From assembly GCA_000438155.1 (NCBI GenBank), contig FR902947.1, positions 4,050 through 18,281 of the forward strand: a DNA stretch of 14,232 nt. Direction: 5' to 3'. Positions 13,787 to 14,232 of the stretch are shown one piece after another; the first letter of the stretch is position 1; every line of letters begins with the position of its first letter. Below the pieces are notes generated by a model. It worked only from the letters and a program-made list of their open reading frames with translations, had not been told where the DNA came from and did not search any database. A program made the translations under genes and the position numbers. Source of the DNA: Firmicutes bacterium CAG:95. Lineage in GTDB: Bacteria; Bacillota; Clostridia; Lachnospirales; Lachnospiraceae.

Positions 13787-14119
13787 GTACTATGGAAGTT
13801 GCAGGAACTACAGAAGCAGAGTAGATGGCGCAGATACTATAGAAGCTGCAGAGGTTGCAGAAGTTGCAGAAGTAGTATAGGCTGTAGGTGACACAGCAGC
13901 TACAGAAGCTGCGGAAACGACAGAGGATCGGTAAAAGCCGTAGTAGTCACGGAGGTCAGCCAATAGTTGCGATGTAGAAGTTATGGAGGTCAGCCAATAA
14001 TGGCTGTAGATGTTACGGAACTCTGAGAGAGAAAGTTTCTGGGGATGAAAAGAGGAAAAGGGACAGCGAACTTCACAATTCCGGTTGGTTTGCAGACATT
14101 ATAGAAGAATCACAAGTTG
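13787..14119 (+). other. Non-coding continuation of the repeat tract and spacer
   Basis: No gene is seen. Up to about 13935 the DNA keeps the same GAAGCTGCAGAGGTTGCAG-like composition as the coding repeat, but its frame is broken and stops appear. One frame from 13819 reads VDGADTIEAAEVAEVAEVV before a TAG. GGAGGTCAGCCAATA then occurs twice (13951-13965 and 13985-13999, 34 bp apart). The stretch 14040-14119 is plain, purine-rich DNA with no gene I can support. Confidence 0.6.
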
Positions 14120-14232
14120 AATTGGACATAAAGGAGTGAGAGAAGCAGAAAAAGTCCAAAAGAGAAGAAAGCAAAGAGAGAAAAGCAGGAAAACAGGGCC
14201 TAAATTGGACATAAAGGAGTGAGAGAAGCAGA
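14120..14232 (+). repeat. 30-bp direct repeat with 83-bp period, running off the window end
   Basis: Two identical 30-bp copies lie at 14120-14149 and 14203-14232, both starting AATTGGACATAAAGGAGTGA. The second copy ends exactly at the window edge, so the array may continue. In the first unit TTGGAC (14122-14127) is complementary to GTCCAA (14154-14159) around a purine-rich loop. The spacer is mostly A and G. Confidence 0.8.

Noticed and set aside
14045..14102. 18-codon frame starting ATG at 14045
   Set aside because: Very short, in a purine-rich stretch, with no supporting context or recognisable sequence.
14120..14232. CRISPR array
   Set aside because: Only two copies, a 53-bp low-complexity purine spacer, and no cas genes; the unit period is too long for a usual array.

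Overview
The window looks like chromosomal DNA of a Gram-positive anaerobic Clostridia, most likely a Lachnospiraceae gut bacterium. The pointers are a sodium-pumping decarboxylase beta subunit followed by a tiny OadG-like subunit, NrdR, a clostridial yqeG-aroE-aroK-aroQ-efp run, a DUF5688 protein, AGGAGG-type ribosome binding sites and U-tailed terminators. Every gene I can support lies on the + strand. There is no phage, IS, integrase, CRISPR or defence gene, so most of the window is ordinary core genome.

Layout. (1) 1-366: the last 51 residues of a sodium-translocating decarboxylase beta subunit and a 37-residue membrane subunit. (2) 387-948: nrdR with its own promoter and a strong terminator. 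(3) 935-5936: a five-gene peptide/nickel-type ABC importer (lipoprotein, two permeases, two ATPases). The second ATPase is broken by one missing G inside its Walker A motif. (4) 5953-6492: a 134-residue protein I do not recognise, with its own promoter and terminator. (5) 6511-9640: yqeG, aroE, aroK and aroQ in overlapping or nearly overlapping order, then efp, closed by a terminator. (6) 9641-10825: a gene-free, hairpin-rich leader ending in a terminator-like hairpin, then a DUF5688 gene. (7) 10812-12435: tRNA-Arg(CCG) inside an inverted repeat, then a membrane-anchored protein with two SH3b domains and a terminator. (8) 12427-14232: a Gfo/Idh/MocA oxidoreductase with a 12-residue tandem-repeat tail, then about 450 bp of repeat-rich non-coding DNA running off the window end.

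How the genes work together. The decarboxylase pieces belong to a sodium-motive membrane pump. The importer genes would act together in uptake of an unknown solute; if the frameshift is real, the importer would need another ATPase. aroE, aroK and aroQ cover three steps of the shikimate pathway (dehydroquinate to shikimate 3-phosphate). The other units look independent.

The points most worth checking are the ATPase frameshift, the 36-bp repeat tail that carries on in broken frames past its stop codon, the leader before the DUF5688 gene in which one segment can pair with either the terminator arm or the Shine-Dalgarno sequence, and the 83-bp-spaced direct repeat at the right edge. I found no clear case for a wholly new multi-gene system.
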